Assembly: GCA_964549475.1 (NCBI GenBank)
Contig: CAZJXH010000015.1
Coordinates: 1-25,523, forward strand
Direction of reading: 5' to 3'
From: JBBQKF01 sp964549475
GTDB taxonomy: Bacteria; Bacillota; Clostridia; Saccharofermentanales; UBA5734
DNA length: 25,523 nucleotides
Part shown: positions 18,201 through 24,610 of the stretch, piece after piece
Layout of the letters: the number at the start of each line of letters is the position of its first letter
Numbering within the stretch: position 1 is the stretch's first letter
Translations under genes and position numbers: made by a program
Notes under the pieces: generated by a model
What the model was told of the DNA's origin: nothing
Seen by the model: the letters and a program-made list of their open reading frames with translations, nothing else
Databases searched by the model: none

Positions 18201-19501
18201 GCCCCGGTGGCAAAACAGGAAGCTATACCATTCCTGACGGTGTGACCGAAATATGGGAGGGCGCATTCTACGGGTGCACGGGACTGAACAGGATAAATAT
18301 CCCAAACAGCGTGACTGGCATTGGCGCCGGGGCTTTCTGCAACTGCAGCGGCTTGATCCATATTAATATTCCAACAGGGGTGACAATGATTGATACTGCC
18401 ACATTCAGAGGCTGCACCAGCCTGGCCGGTGTGAAAATACCTGCGACTGTTACAGCGATTGGAGGAGAAGCATTCGCCGATTGTCCCGGGCTGGCAGGAA
18501 TCATCCTCCCCGGCAGTGTGGATTATATCGCCAATAACGCATTCAAGAACTGCGGCAGTCTGCATGCGGTATATTTTCAAGGCAACGCACCTGAAATGGA
18601 GTCTGGTGCTTTTGATCATTGCGCACCGGATTTTACCGTTTACTATCAGGCAGACAAGACTGGATTCTCAAGTCCCGCATGGAATACCTACACAACCGAA
18701 ACCTTTGTCAACTGTTATACCGTAATATTCAACGACTGGGATGGCGGCATACTGGATTTACAAAATATTGAACAGGACGATTCCGCTGAGGCGCCCGCAG
18801 ATCCGATACGCACCGGACATTCATTTACCGGGTGGGACGTGGCACCTGTCAATATCACCACGGACCTTGTTGTAACAGCACAATACAATTTAAACAGCTA
18901 TACCATAACCTGGATGAATGGAGCCGATGTCCTGGATACGGATGTGGTGTCTTACGGCGACCTGCCATCCTATACAGGGGGGACACCGGCCAAACCTGCG
19001 GATGCCCAGTACACTTACACATTCATCGGCTGGACACCCGGGATATCAAGCGTGACAGGAGCTGAGACCTACACAGCGGTCTTCCGCTCAGCGGTCAACA
19101 GCCACACGATTACGTTCCACTCAATGGGCGGATCCGCTGTCTCCTCAAAAACAGCAGCTTTTGGCGCCTTCCTTTCAGAGCCGGCAGCTCCGACTCTTGC
19201 CGGGCATATTTTTGGAGGCTGGTATAAGGAAGCAGGGTGTGTCAATGCCTGGAATTTTTCAATCGACACGGTTCCAGCAGATATCACACTCTATGCCAAG
19301 TGGACCGTGATAAAAGGTGATGTGACAGGAGATGGCAAAGTAGATGCGCTGGATTTGCTGAAGGTTAAAAAACATTTGCTCGGACAGCTTATTATCGCAG
19401 GGGACAATGCGCTGGCCGCAGATGTGACCGGCGACGGAAAAATAGATGCGCTGGATTTGCTCAAAATCAAAAAATATCTTCTTGGACAAGTACAATTATA
19501 A
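12269..19501 (+). CDS. Giant secreted BspA-type leucine-rich-repeat protein with C-terminal dockerin
   Basis: About 2410 residues. A signal peptide (1-27, likely cleaved after VSA) is followed by three arrays of BspA/TpLRR leucine-rich repeats (about 30-810, 1108-1610, 1708-2140), roughly 55 units of the form aF-xx-C-xx-L-xx-(V/I)-x-IPdsV-xx-I by eye. Each array ends in a cap with a GNAPE motif and a GFSSP motif, then one or more InlB-type B-repeats (about 823-901, 1621-1698, and three at 2149-2345). A CUB-like domain (about 902-1005, SPHPYSNDTDETW) and a fibronectin III domain (about 1010-1101) separate arrays 1 and 2. The C-terminus (2348-2409) is a type I dockerin with two calcium loops, DVTGDGKVDALD and DVTGDGKIDALD. 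Start ATG 12269 has GAGGAG at 12255-12260. No catalytic domain is seen. Probable role: adhesin or carbohydrate/protein-binding surface module docked by a cohesin; the next gene supplies one. Confidence 0.93.
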   Translation: MKKALSIILTLSLLLFYLKINDKPVSAETSEGYLYTISGSSAEITGYTGAGGAIVIPDTLGGVPVYSISDNAFAYCSSLASVTIPDSVFYIGGGAFRNCTNLASVTFPAGLTSINAFTFKGCSKLNNLTIPSTVTDIVEEAFSYCTSLANITLPDSVKSIWYNAFAFCTQLSAVTIGSGLSSMGDFVFSGCIKLRQFNVDLENEVYSSTDGVLFNKTKTTLIQYPWAKSGGYTIPDSVTDIDSAAFHQCTGLTSVTTGSGMIAIQADLFSRCTSLAHAMIGNTITRIDSYPFADCPNLTDVTIGSGVEYIDMYAFSGCSGLTQINVDSNNPNFSSQDGVLFNIDKSTIIKCPAGKSGEYAIPASVTAIADNAFSFCSNLTGITIPDGVTTIGGGAFRYCSNLTGIILPSLLTSINAFLFTNCVKLATITIPAAVTDIAEEAFSNCKSLTDLVIPDGVKSIWYNAFSSCSSLSSVSIGSGLTSMGDYAFSGCQDLALFDVAAENVAYSSQDGVLFNETKTTLIQYPAAKSGGYIIPDSVTAIDSEAFYQSSGLTYVTTGSGMTTIQDNLFNSCTGLIRATIGNSITSIGSYPFVNCTSLENIALGSGVANIDLYAFSYCWELTQIDVDSSNLNFSSQDGVLFNKDKSTVIKCPAGKSGLYAIPANVAAINENAFSFCSKLTGITIPDSVTTIGGGAFRNCYNLTAITLPSELTSMNAFLFKDCSRLASITIPATVTDIVEEAFANCTSLTTITIPGSVESIWYNAFAYCSSLRSAYFSGNAPEMGDGVFNHCAQEFKIYYISGRTGFSSPTWENYPSEIFNDATTHTITYNANSATTGDVPVDSNSYVFNDDATVSGNTGGLAKTGYRFDRWNTKADGTGTDYSFESALKIGTDNIILYAKWFRLLTMEEMQSPHPYSNDTDETWNYLYEGADGLEITFSSNTFVEKDCDFIYIMGADNVPIEGSPFTGSSLSGTTKIVNGNMVKIRLVTDNSVTKFGFAAASIYPLSNTGPITNLRASAIARTTASLSFTKPENATGVLLQLSSNNGVDWSNAPTTETLNSNSTNATATGLAMETIYRFRLIITGGSREGASNEIEITTKGNSSPPEDFDFSIIESQITITGYNGPGGDVIIPDTINGYSVSSIGDGAFSFNEALTSVDIPDSVTRIGERAFIFCTGLSSVTGGSNAAFIGDRAFAYTPWQTGFPNDFVIMNNILLAYKGEAKAVVIPDGITAICGSAVSDDNSIESIAIPGSVTDIGYKAFYSCPLLSEITVDHDNQNYTSAEGVLFDKSMQTLIQYPTNKASSSYTVPGSVTSISAGPWGGPHGGDIASVFNNCTNLASLTIPDRVTNIDIGTIYGCTLLSQINADTNNPNYTSLDGVLFDKLKQTLIQYPIGRTASDYTIPSSVTLINGGAFAGCSRLTTLAIPHSVTNIGDDIISGWGYGTFAGCTGLLSITIPDSVTSIGLFAFSGCIRLNSAIIPGSVESIRNDMFAGCIKMKSVTIANGVKNIGDEAFWGCMSLTTLIIPDSVENIGDFVFSYCTGLNCVVIGSGVTHIGHDAFNRCSTLSSAYFLGNAPETGDDAFTSCASDFTIKYIEGKTGFSSPTWNGYAAQGYDPDQSHTVTYNPNGAHDGDVPVDSNEYTFNTTVEVIGNTGSLTNPTYTFAGWNTKADGSGMDYSENQTFTMTFENVTLYATWFRDESPGDPKQWENNGITWDYTPLGTEFCSVEGCSPASGMIDIPDDIDGRRTIAIGFGAFRDCTGITGISIPDSVSSIYLMAFYNCTGLTSVTIPDSVTSIGYGAFARCSKLTQVNTGENNEQYSSLDGVLFNKDRSTLIKYPNNKTGSYIIPDSVTSLDDIAFFECTGLTGVTIPDGVTGIPGGAFIGCSGLTQIIVDDNNAQYSSLDGVLFNKDRSILYTYPGGKEGTYTISGNVTSIEDGAFYSCGKLTQITVDSSNGQYSSLDGVLFNKDRSILLQCPGGKTGSYTIPDGVTEIWEGAFYGCTGLNRINIPNSVTGIGAGAFCNCSGLIHINIPTGVTMIDTATFRGCTSLAGVKIPATVTAIGGEAFADCPGLAGIILPGSVDYIANNAFKNCGSLHAVYFQGNAPEMESGAFDHCAPDFTVYYQADKTGFSSPAWNTYTTETFVNCYTVIFNDWDGGILDLQNIEQDDSAEAPADPIRTGHSFTGWDVAPVNITTDLVVTAQYNLNSYTITWMNGADVLDTDVVSYGDLPSYTGGTPAKPADAQYTYTFIGWTPGISSVTGAETYTAVFRSAVNSHTITFHSMGGSAVSSKTAAFGAFLSEPAAPTLAGHIFGGWYKEAGCVNAWNFSIDTVPADITLYAKWTVIKGDVTGDGKVDALDLLKVKKHLLGQLIIAGDNALAADVTGDGKIDALDLLKIKKYLLGQVQL
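12466..14600 (+). repeat. 900-bp super-repeat within the leucine-rich-repeat gene
   Basis: The first array is built from a 300-codon unit repeated without any net indel. Landmark GGGAF(R) codons fall at 12542, 13442 and 14342, exactly 900 bp apart, as do the upstream NAF codons. Copies run about 12466-13365 and 13366-14265, with a partial third from 14266 to about 14600. Every motif in copy 1 (EEAFS, SIWYNAF, SSxDGVLFN, TLIQYP, SYPF, KCPAGKSG) recurs at the same offset in copy 2. The copies have diverged at many bases, so the duplication is not brand new, yet length has been preserved. Confidence 0.9.
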
Positions 19502-19555
19502 GAGAAATGACGGATCTGTCTGCTCAAATACAAATAAGATAGGAGTAACAAATTC

Positions 19556-21139
19556 ATGAAAAAACTTGTTTCATTCGTAATGGTATTCTTCATTCTTGGC
19601 TCAGTTCTGATTTTGCCGGTTCTTGCAGCAGGAAGCACCACCATTTCCCTTGCCTCTTCCGGTTCAACGATCCGGATCGGGGATACGATCACGGTCACAG
19701 GCAATTTCAACGGCTCGATGGTAGGGACTTTTGATATCAATGTAACCTATAATGCCGCTCAGTTGAAATTCGTAAGCGCCTCGAGAGTCTCTCCTGCAAT
19801 AATAGCCGATGATGATTTTACTGCGATAGACAGGAGCGGAAGCACACAGATTTTGTATGTCGATGCGGATGGCGGACTTTCAGGAATCACAAGCGGCGGT
19901 GCTTTCAAGATTAAATTCACCGTTATTGGCGGGAATGTCGGAGACACCGTCTCGGTCGGCACACAAATCACCGCGATAGGGGACTCGGATGCAGCAGCAA
20001 TGCAGGCATCGACAACCCCCGAGACAATGACAATCCCCGCCCCTCTTTCCCGAAACACCTTTCTAAGCGGATTGACAATAGATAATGGAACGCTTTCTCC
20101 GGCTTTTTCGAAAAGTGTCTATCAGTACAGCGTTACCGTTCCATTCCGTGTAGAGAAATTGAATGTCACGGCCACCGCCGAGGATGCCACCTCCAGGGTG
20201 ACAATCAACAGCCCGGCCCTTGCAGCGGGTGGAACCACAGAAGTTGCTGTCACAGTTTCGGCACAAAGCGGTGCCAAGAAAACATATGTTATTGAAGTTG
20301 TACGGGAGAAAGATCCGAATTACAAAGCCAGCGGCAATGCCAATTTAAAATCGTTAACACCCAATAATGGAATATTATCTCCGGCATTCACTCCTGATGG
20401 GACAACCTATGTGATTTATCTTCCTTATGAGATCACAAGCTTCAATGCAACGGGAGAAATGGAGGATGCGAAAGCGCAGGGTGCTGTGTGTGCAGAGATA
20501 AAACTGGAATTGGGGGAGAATTTATTTACAATAACCGGAAAGTCGGAGGATGGGACCGAGAAAGTCTATACTATAAAAGTCAACCGCATGCCATCAACCA
20601 GCGGATCTTCATCGGAAGCGGCTTCTTCTTCTGCAACGGCTGGATTTCAGATAACCATATCCGGAATTCTGACGGATGATCTGGGCAACCCTCTGGCAGG
20701 CAAAACCGTGGAGCTCCATTCGGATCCTCAAATCACCACAACGGATGCAAAAGGGTTTTATCAATTCAAAAATGTAACAGAGGGCGCTCATACATTATTT
20801 ATTAAAGAAAAAGACGGCACAGAACTTGCCAAATTGCCGATTGTGATTACCAAAGGAGAGGTAACATCGGTCAAGGGGAATGAGATTGTTGCAAAAGGCA
20901 ATACGACGATTGATTTATCATTGAAAAAAGACGGGCTGACTGTAAAGGATGTAGCGGAGACCGCAGCAGAATCGGCCGCTGCAAGCAATGGCGTTCCAAT
21001 CTATCTTGTCATCATCATGGTCTTGTTTGCATTTGGACTGGGTGGCGCAGGCAGCTATTTCCTATTTGGAAACGGCAGACTGCTGTATGCCAAAAAACCC
21101 ATTAATGAGGAAGCAGAGGAGTCGCATATAGTAATGTAG
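19556..21139 (+). CDS. Membrane-anchored cohesin-domain surface protein
   Basis: 527 residues. A signal peptide (1 to about 25, LPVLAA) leads to a cohesin domain (about 28-160; DTITVTGNF, TFDINVTYNAAQLKFVSA, GGAFKIKFTV), two cadherin-like beta-sandwich domains (about 169-250 and 263-343; LSGLTIDNGTLSPAFS, LKSLTPNNGILSPAF), a Ser-rich linker (346-362), a carboxypeptidase-regulatory-like beta domain (about 365-435; DDLGNPLAGKTVELHSD, TTTDAKGFYQF), an Ala-rich stretch, one transmembrane helix (about 481-504) and a short charged cytoplasmic tail. No LPXTG or SLH domain is seen, so anchoring is by the membrane helix. Cohesins bind dockerins with high affinity, and the gene just upstream (54-nt gap, same strand) ends in a dockerin, so this is its likely partner. 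Start ATG 19556; AGGAG at 19541-19545. It could instead be a generic anchor for several dockerin proteins elsewhere. Confidence 0.92.
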   Translation: MKKLVSFVMVFFILGSVLILPVLAAGSTTISLASSGSTIRIGDTITVTGNFNGSMVGTFDINVTYNAAQLKFVSASRVSPAIIADDDFTAIDRSGSTQILYVDADGGLSGITSGGAFKIKFTVIGGNVGDTVSVGTQITAIGDSDAAAMQASTTPETMTIPAPLSRNTFLSGLTIDNGTLSPAFSKSVYQYSVTVPFRVEKLNVTATAEDATSRVTINSPALAAGGTTEVAVTVSAQSGAKKTYVIEVVREKDPNYKASGNANLKSLTPNNGILSPAFTPDGTTYVIYLPYEITSFNATGEMEDAKAQGAVCAEIKLELGENLFTITGKSEDGTEKVYTIKVNRMPSTSGSSSEAASSSATAGFQITISGILTDDLGNPLAGKTVELHSDPQITTTDAKGFYQFKNVTEGAHTLFIKEKDGTELAKLPIVITKGEVTSVKGNEIVAKGNTTIDLSLKKDGLTVKDVAETAAESAAASNGVPIYLVIIMVLFAFGLGGAGSYFLFGNGRLLYAKKPINEEAEESHIVM

Positions 21140-21199
21140 CGAATGGCGGGGAATAAGGGAATAGGAGGATAGGTAAATGAGGAAAGAAAAAATAATGAA

Positions 21200-22099
21200 C
21201 TACTTCCCCGGATGCTCGACCAGGTATTTCCAGTAGCGTTTCGGCATGTTGCTTCGCTGCAGCAGGGGATTGATCCGCTCCGGAATGGCAAGCGCTTTGA
21301 AATACAGCTGCCACAAATTCTCGAATGAGGTGTCAAAATACGCAGAGTCGTCCAGCAGGGGGTCATAAGGCTCGATGGTCCATTGACCGCCTTGCAGATG
21401 GATGACGCAGAGCTTTCTGCGCTGGTCGAAAATGATAAAAAGCTGATTGGGAAGCCGTTCAACGAAATGTTCGGCGATAAGCGGCAGCGAACAGGTCACG
21501 GGCTCGCATTGCGCGATGAAAATCTCCGGAGCGGTAAAAGTTCCTTCCAAGGCCGAGGCGCTTTCTAGAAGGGCCATCAGTGGATTTTCTCCGGAAAATG
21601 AACCGGATTCTTCTGAATCATTGAAGCGGTCCGGCGCGACCCGTACAGGGGAAGAGACTGAATCACGGGGAGCCTTAAGCTTGCGGAACCGCAGCAACCC
21701 GAGGTAGCGGTGTGCCTCACCGATGACCGTTTTCGCCGCACGCGCGACTTTCTTGACACAATCCAGATAGAGCTCGTCAATCGGATCCCGCCGCTGCTTT
21801 CGTGCAAGAAAAATATACTCCGTGATGGCGTTTTCGATTCCTTCTGCCTCGGAAAGAAACGCGTGATAGATGGTCTTTACCATCGGTTCACCAAAGTGGT
21901 TCTGGATGTAATGCCCGAAATCCGGAATGATATTCGGAATAATGGAAACTACTTGGCAATGAAGGAGGATGGGTTCGTCCTTTTCGCGAATAATGCCATA
22001 AAAAGGCCGACTGCTGTCCGAAACATCCGTATGGTGACGCATGACAACAGTAAGCGCAGACAGGAAACCTTCGAACGAACCGTCATACACGTAAAACAT
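21200..22099 (-). CDS. TIGR03915/DUF4130 family protein, partner of radical SAM protein
   Basis: A 299-residue protein of the family nearly always encoded beside a TIGR03916 radical SAM protein; function unknown, suspected DNA modification or repair. The N-terminus MFYVYDGSFEGFLSAL and the central EAHRYLGLLRFRKL are characteristic. The end HPGK and the W-x-YF near PERINPLLQRSNMPKRYW also fit. Compared with what I recall of the family, about 50 low-complexity residues (143-191) are inserted just before the IAQCEP strand, and the usual polar DHN-like triplet after EP reads VTC. Start ATG 22099 has GGAGG at 22110-22106 on the complement, 6 nt away. The first 17 nt overlap the end of the upstream radical SAM gene, so the two are translationally coupled. 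Confidence 0.86.
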   Translation of the reverse strand: MFYVYDGSFEGFLSALTVVMRHHTDVSDSSRPFYGIIREKDEPILLHCQVVSIIPNIIPDFGHYIQNHFGEPMVKTIYHAFLSEAEGIENAITEYIFLARKQRRDPIDELYLDCVKKVARAAKTVIGEAHRYLGLLRFRKLKAPRDSVSSPVRVAPDRFNDSEESGSFSGENPLMALLESASALEGTFTAPEIFIAQCEPVTCSLPLIAEHFVERLPNQLFIIFDQRRKLCVIHLQGGQWTIEPYDPLLDDSAYFDTSFENLWQLYFKALAIPERINPLLQRSNMPKRYWKYLVEHPGK

Positions 22100-23378
22100 C
22101 AAGGTCCTCCAGTCTCATCTGAAAGGGGGAGATCATGCGCTTTCCCCGCTTATCCGCCATTGCGCCGCGGAGACCGTCTGCGTCAAGGGAAAGCGGCGCT
22201 CCGTATTTCCCATCGCATGTGATGAAGAAAACCGCTCGTTTCATCACAATGCCAAGCTTCTTTGCGTCTTCGAGAGACAGCTTCTTTGTCCTTCTTGCCG
22301 CCAGGACCCGTTTCGCTGAAAGCACTCCGATCCCTGGTACGCGAAGCAGAATCTCGTACTCTGCGCGGTTGATCTCCACAGGAAAGATATCCAGATGCCT
22401 CATCGCCCAGCCGCACTTCGGATCCATCTCCAGATCCAGGTCCGGATGGTCGGTTGTGACCAGTTCGTGCGCGTCGAAATGATAAAAGCGCAAAAGCCAG
22501 TCCGCCTGATATAGGCGATGCTCCCGGAGCAAAGGCGGCGCGCTGGTGACTGCCGGCAGGTTCGGATGGGTGTTGACAGGAATGTAGGCGGAATAATAGA
22601 CCCGTTTCATATTATATTCCTGATAAAGTGTCTGGGACAAGGACAGAATGTGATAATCCCGTTCCCGGACCGCGCCGATGATCATCTGGGTGCTCTGGCC
22701 GGCGGGAACAAAATCCGACGATCGGACAGGATATTTCTTATCGCCAAACAGTTCGTTCTTCTTATCCCGGATAAAAGCCATCGGCGTCACAATGTCTCCT
22801 GGCTTCTTCTCCGGAGCCAGCAGCGCGAGCGCCTGGGAGGAGCAGAACTCCACATTGACGCTCATCCGGTCCACCATGCATCCCAGCTGGTAAACCGATT
22901 CCTGGGAGGCGCCGGGGATGGTCTTGACGTGGATGTATCCGCCAAACAAAAATTCGTTTCGTAAAATAAAAATGGTTTCAATCAGCAATTGCATGGTGTG
23001 ATCCGGACTCTTGACAACACCGGAGCTTAAGAAAAGTCCTTCGATATAGTTCCGCTTATAAAACTCGATGGTCAGGGTGGCAAGCTCCCTGGGCGTGAAG
23101 GCGGCTCGCGGATGGTCATTGTCACGACGATTCAGACAATAGGAACAATTGTATTCACAGTGATTGGTCAGAAGGACTTTCAGCAGCGAGACGCAGCGGC
23201 CGTCATCCGTCCAGGAGTGGCAAATCCCGCCGGTTGCGGTATTGCCGATAAGGGCATCGCTCCCTTGCCGGCTGCTTGAAGAAGACTGGCGGGAAAGACG
23301 GGCGGATCCGCTCGAAGAACAGGAAACATCGTAACGTGCGGCCTCGCCCAATATGACAAGCTTCTCTTCAATGGTCAA
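22083..23378 (-). CDS. TIGR03916-type radical SAM protein, putative DNA modification/repair
   Basis: About 431 residues. Radical SAM cluster motif CEYNCSYC supplies Cys74, Cys78 and Cys81, preceded by the family signatures KLVILGEAARYDVSCSSSGS and GICHSWTDDGRCVSLLKVLLTN. The core continues with YKRNYIEGLFLSSGV, GYIHVKTIPGAS and DRMSVNVEF. A helix-hairpin-helix (VPGIGVLSAKRVLAARR) near the C-terminus is a DNA-binding element, which is the basis for the proposed DNA role; substrate and reaction are unknown. A Ser/Arg-rich insertion (about 21-45) is longer than I would expect. Start TTG 23378 is chosen because GGAGG lies 7 nt upstream (23390-23386) and the family N-terminus begins there. An upstream TTG at 23465 has no ribosome binding site. 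Confidence 0.9.
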   Translation of the reverse strand: MTIEEKLVILGEAARYDVSCSSSGSARLSRQSSSSSRQGSDALIGNTATGGICHSWTDDGRCVSLLKVLLTNHCEYNCSYCLNRRDNDHPRAAFTPRELATLTIEFYKRNYIEGLFLSSGVVKSPDHTMQLLIETIFILRNEFLFGGYIHVKTIPGASQESVYQLGCMVDRMSVNVEFCSSQALALLAPEKKPGDIVTPMAFIRDKKNELFGDKKYPVRSSDFVPAGQSTQMIIGAVRERDYHILSLSQTLYQEYNMKRVYYSAYIPVNTHPNLPAVTSAPPLLREHRLYQADWLLRFYHFDAHELVTTDHPDLDLEMDPKCGWAMRHLDIFPVEINRAEYEILLRVPGIGVLSAKRVLAARRTKKLSLEDAKKLGIVMKRAVFFITCDGKYGAPLSLDADGLRGAMADKRGKRMISPFQMRLEDLDVLRV

Positions 23379-23482
23379 GCCGGTTCCTCCCTTCCGTACA
23401 ATTTGTTCGATCCATCCATCTGCCAACTGGTTCGGTGCGTTCTCAGGATTTGTAAAAAACAACAATAACCGTATTTATCTTT

Positions 23483-23511
23483 ATTATAGTAAAAAATATC
23501 CAATAAGTCAA
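23483..23511 (-). promoter_or_regulatory. Sigma-A promoter for the radical SAM / DUF4130 pair
   Basis: On the complement, TTGACT (23511-23506) and TATAAT (23488-23483) are separated by 17 nt, matching 5 of 6 and 6 of 6 consensus positions. Predicted transcription start is near 23476, leaving a leader of about 98 nt before the TTG start. Confidence 0.8.
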
Positions 23512-23586
23512 ACAAATGTTCGATATTGCAGGGCAGCCGCTATCGAAAAGAAATGCGTCTAAATTATATTTACATAAAAAAAATTT

Positions 23587-23620
23587 AACTATACTAATTT
23601 TTATAGTTTTATTGTATAAT
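23587..23620 (+). promoter_or_regulatory. Probable -10 box for tmk with an adjacent inverted repeat
   Basis: A consensus TATAAT (23615-23620) lies 39 nt before the tmk ATG, but no good -35 hexamer sits 16-18 nt upstream. A perfect 7-bp inverted repeat, AACTATA (23587-23593) and TATAGTT (23602-23608), occupies the -35 area and could be an operator for an activator or repressor. The region is very AT-rich, so chance is a real alternative. Confidence 0.4.
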
Positions 23621-23658
23621 TGAATCAAGAGCGGATGAGCATAAGGGAGCAAAAATGG

Positions 23659-24309
23659 ATGGGCGGATTTTTTATAACGTTTGAAGGAATCGATGGATGC
23701 GGAAAATCCACGCAGATTACTCTTTTTCATCAAAAACTTGTGTCAGACGGCTTCGATGTCCTGCTGCTCCGGGAACCAGGAGGAACATCGATCAGTGAAG
23801 GAATCCGTCAGATCCTGCTCGATAACAAGAATACGAAGATGTGCAGCGAGACCGAACTGCTTTTATTCATGGCTGCCAGAGCGCAGATTGTCAGAGAACT
23901 GATTGAGCCTGCTATTTCAGAAGGCAAGATTGTTCTGTGCGACCGGCATATTGATTCTTCCGTTGCCTATCAGGGCTATGGGAGACGGATCGGACAGAAG
24001 ATCGTGGATGGGCTGAATACCTACGCGGTCGGTGCGACAAGGCCGGATCTGACTTTTTTATTTGACATTGATCCCGGCATTGCGGAATCGAGACTGACCG
24101 GAAGACCCCAGGCCAAAGACCGTCTGGATGAGGAGAGCTTTGGATTTATGAGCCGGACAAGGGAAGGCTATCTCCGGATTGCCGAAGAAGAACCACAGAG
24201 AATCAAGGTATTAAACGCAGAAATGAGTATTGAAGATCTTTCGCGTGAAATATATAGAATATTCAGGGAGGTAAGATCGAATGAAACTAATATATGCAAT
24301 TGTAAATGA
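23659..24309 (+). CDS. tmk: Thymidylate kinase
   Basis: It phosphorylates dTMP to dTDP for DNA synthesis. About 216 residues, normal length. P-loop GIDGCGKST (10-18), the DRHIDSSVAYQG motif (DR[YH] that positions dTMP and magnesium) and a lid region GRPQAKDRLDEE are present. The start is ATG 23659, giving MGGFFITFEGIDG as in the family, with GGGAG at 23645-23649. Upstream in-frame TTG 23620 and ATG 23635 would add non-conserved residues. The last 29 nt overlap darA, and the three-gene order tmk-darA-holB is standard for Firmicutes. Confidence 0.95.
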   Translation: MGGFFITFEGIDGCGKSTQITLFHQKLVSDGFDVLLLREPGGTSISEGIRQILLDNKNTKMCSETELLLFMAARAQIVRELIEPAISEGKIVLCDRHIDSSVAYQGYGRRIGQKIVDGLNTYAVGATRPDLTFLFDIDPGIAESRLTGRPQAKDRLDEESFGFMSRTREGYLRIAEEEPQRIKVLNAEMSIEDLSREIYRIFREVRSNETNICNCK

Positions 24310-24610
24310 CGAGGACAATCCAAGGCTGATGGCGGAACTGAACAAGAGCGGATATCGTGTCACGAAATTGAATTCAACGGGCGGATTCCTTCGTTCCGGA
24401 AACACGACACTGATGATTGTTGTGGAAGACGAAAAGCTTGATGAAGTCCTTGATATTATCCGCAAATTTTCCAGCAGCCGCAAAGCGGCGATCAACACCA
24501 ACATCACTCCCGCCGCGATTGGCGGAGCCTATATCCCGTATCCGGTCGAAGTCATTGTCGGAGGAGCCACAGTGTTTGTTCTAAATGTTGAACACTTCGA
24601 AAAAATGTAA
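24281..24610 (+). CDS. darA: Cyclic-di-AMP receptor DarA/PstA
   Basis: A PII-like signalling protein of 109 residues that forms trimers and binds cyclic-di-AMP at subunit interfaces; its downstream partner is unknown in most species. The family sequence is intact: MKLIYAIVNDED, ELNKSGYRVTKLNSTGGFLRSGNTTLMI, the long T-loop side, and GGAYIPYPVEVIVGGATVFVLNVEHFEKM. The N/T/G-rich FLRSGNTT stretch lines the nucleotide pocket. GGGAGG at about 24266-24271 lies inside tmk. The TAA overlaps the ATG of holB by one base. Confidence 0.95.
   Translation: MKLIYAIVNDEDNPRLMAELNKSGYRVTKLNSTGGFLRSGNTTLMIVVEDEKLDEVLDIIRKFSSSRKAAINTNITPAAIGGAYIPYPVEVIVGGATVFVLNVEHFEKM

Noticed and set aside
22135..22964. Long plus-strand frames opposite the radical SAM gene
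   Set aside because: Antisense shadows of a gene with clear conserved motifs; their translations are low-quality Arg/Ser-rich sequence.
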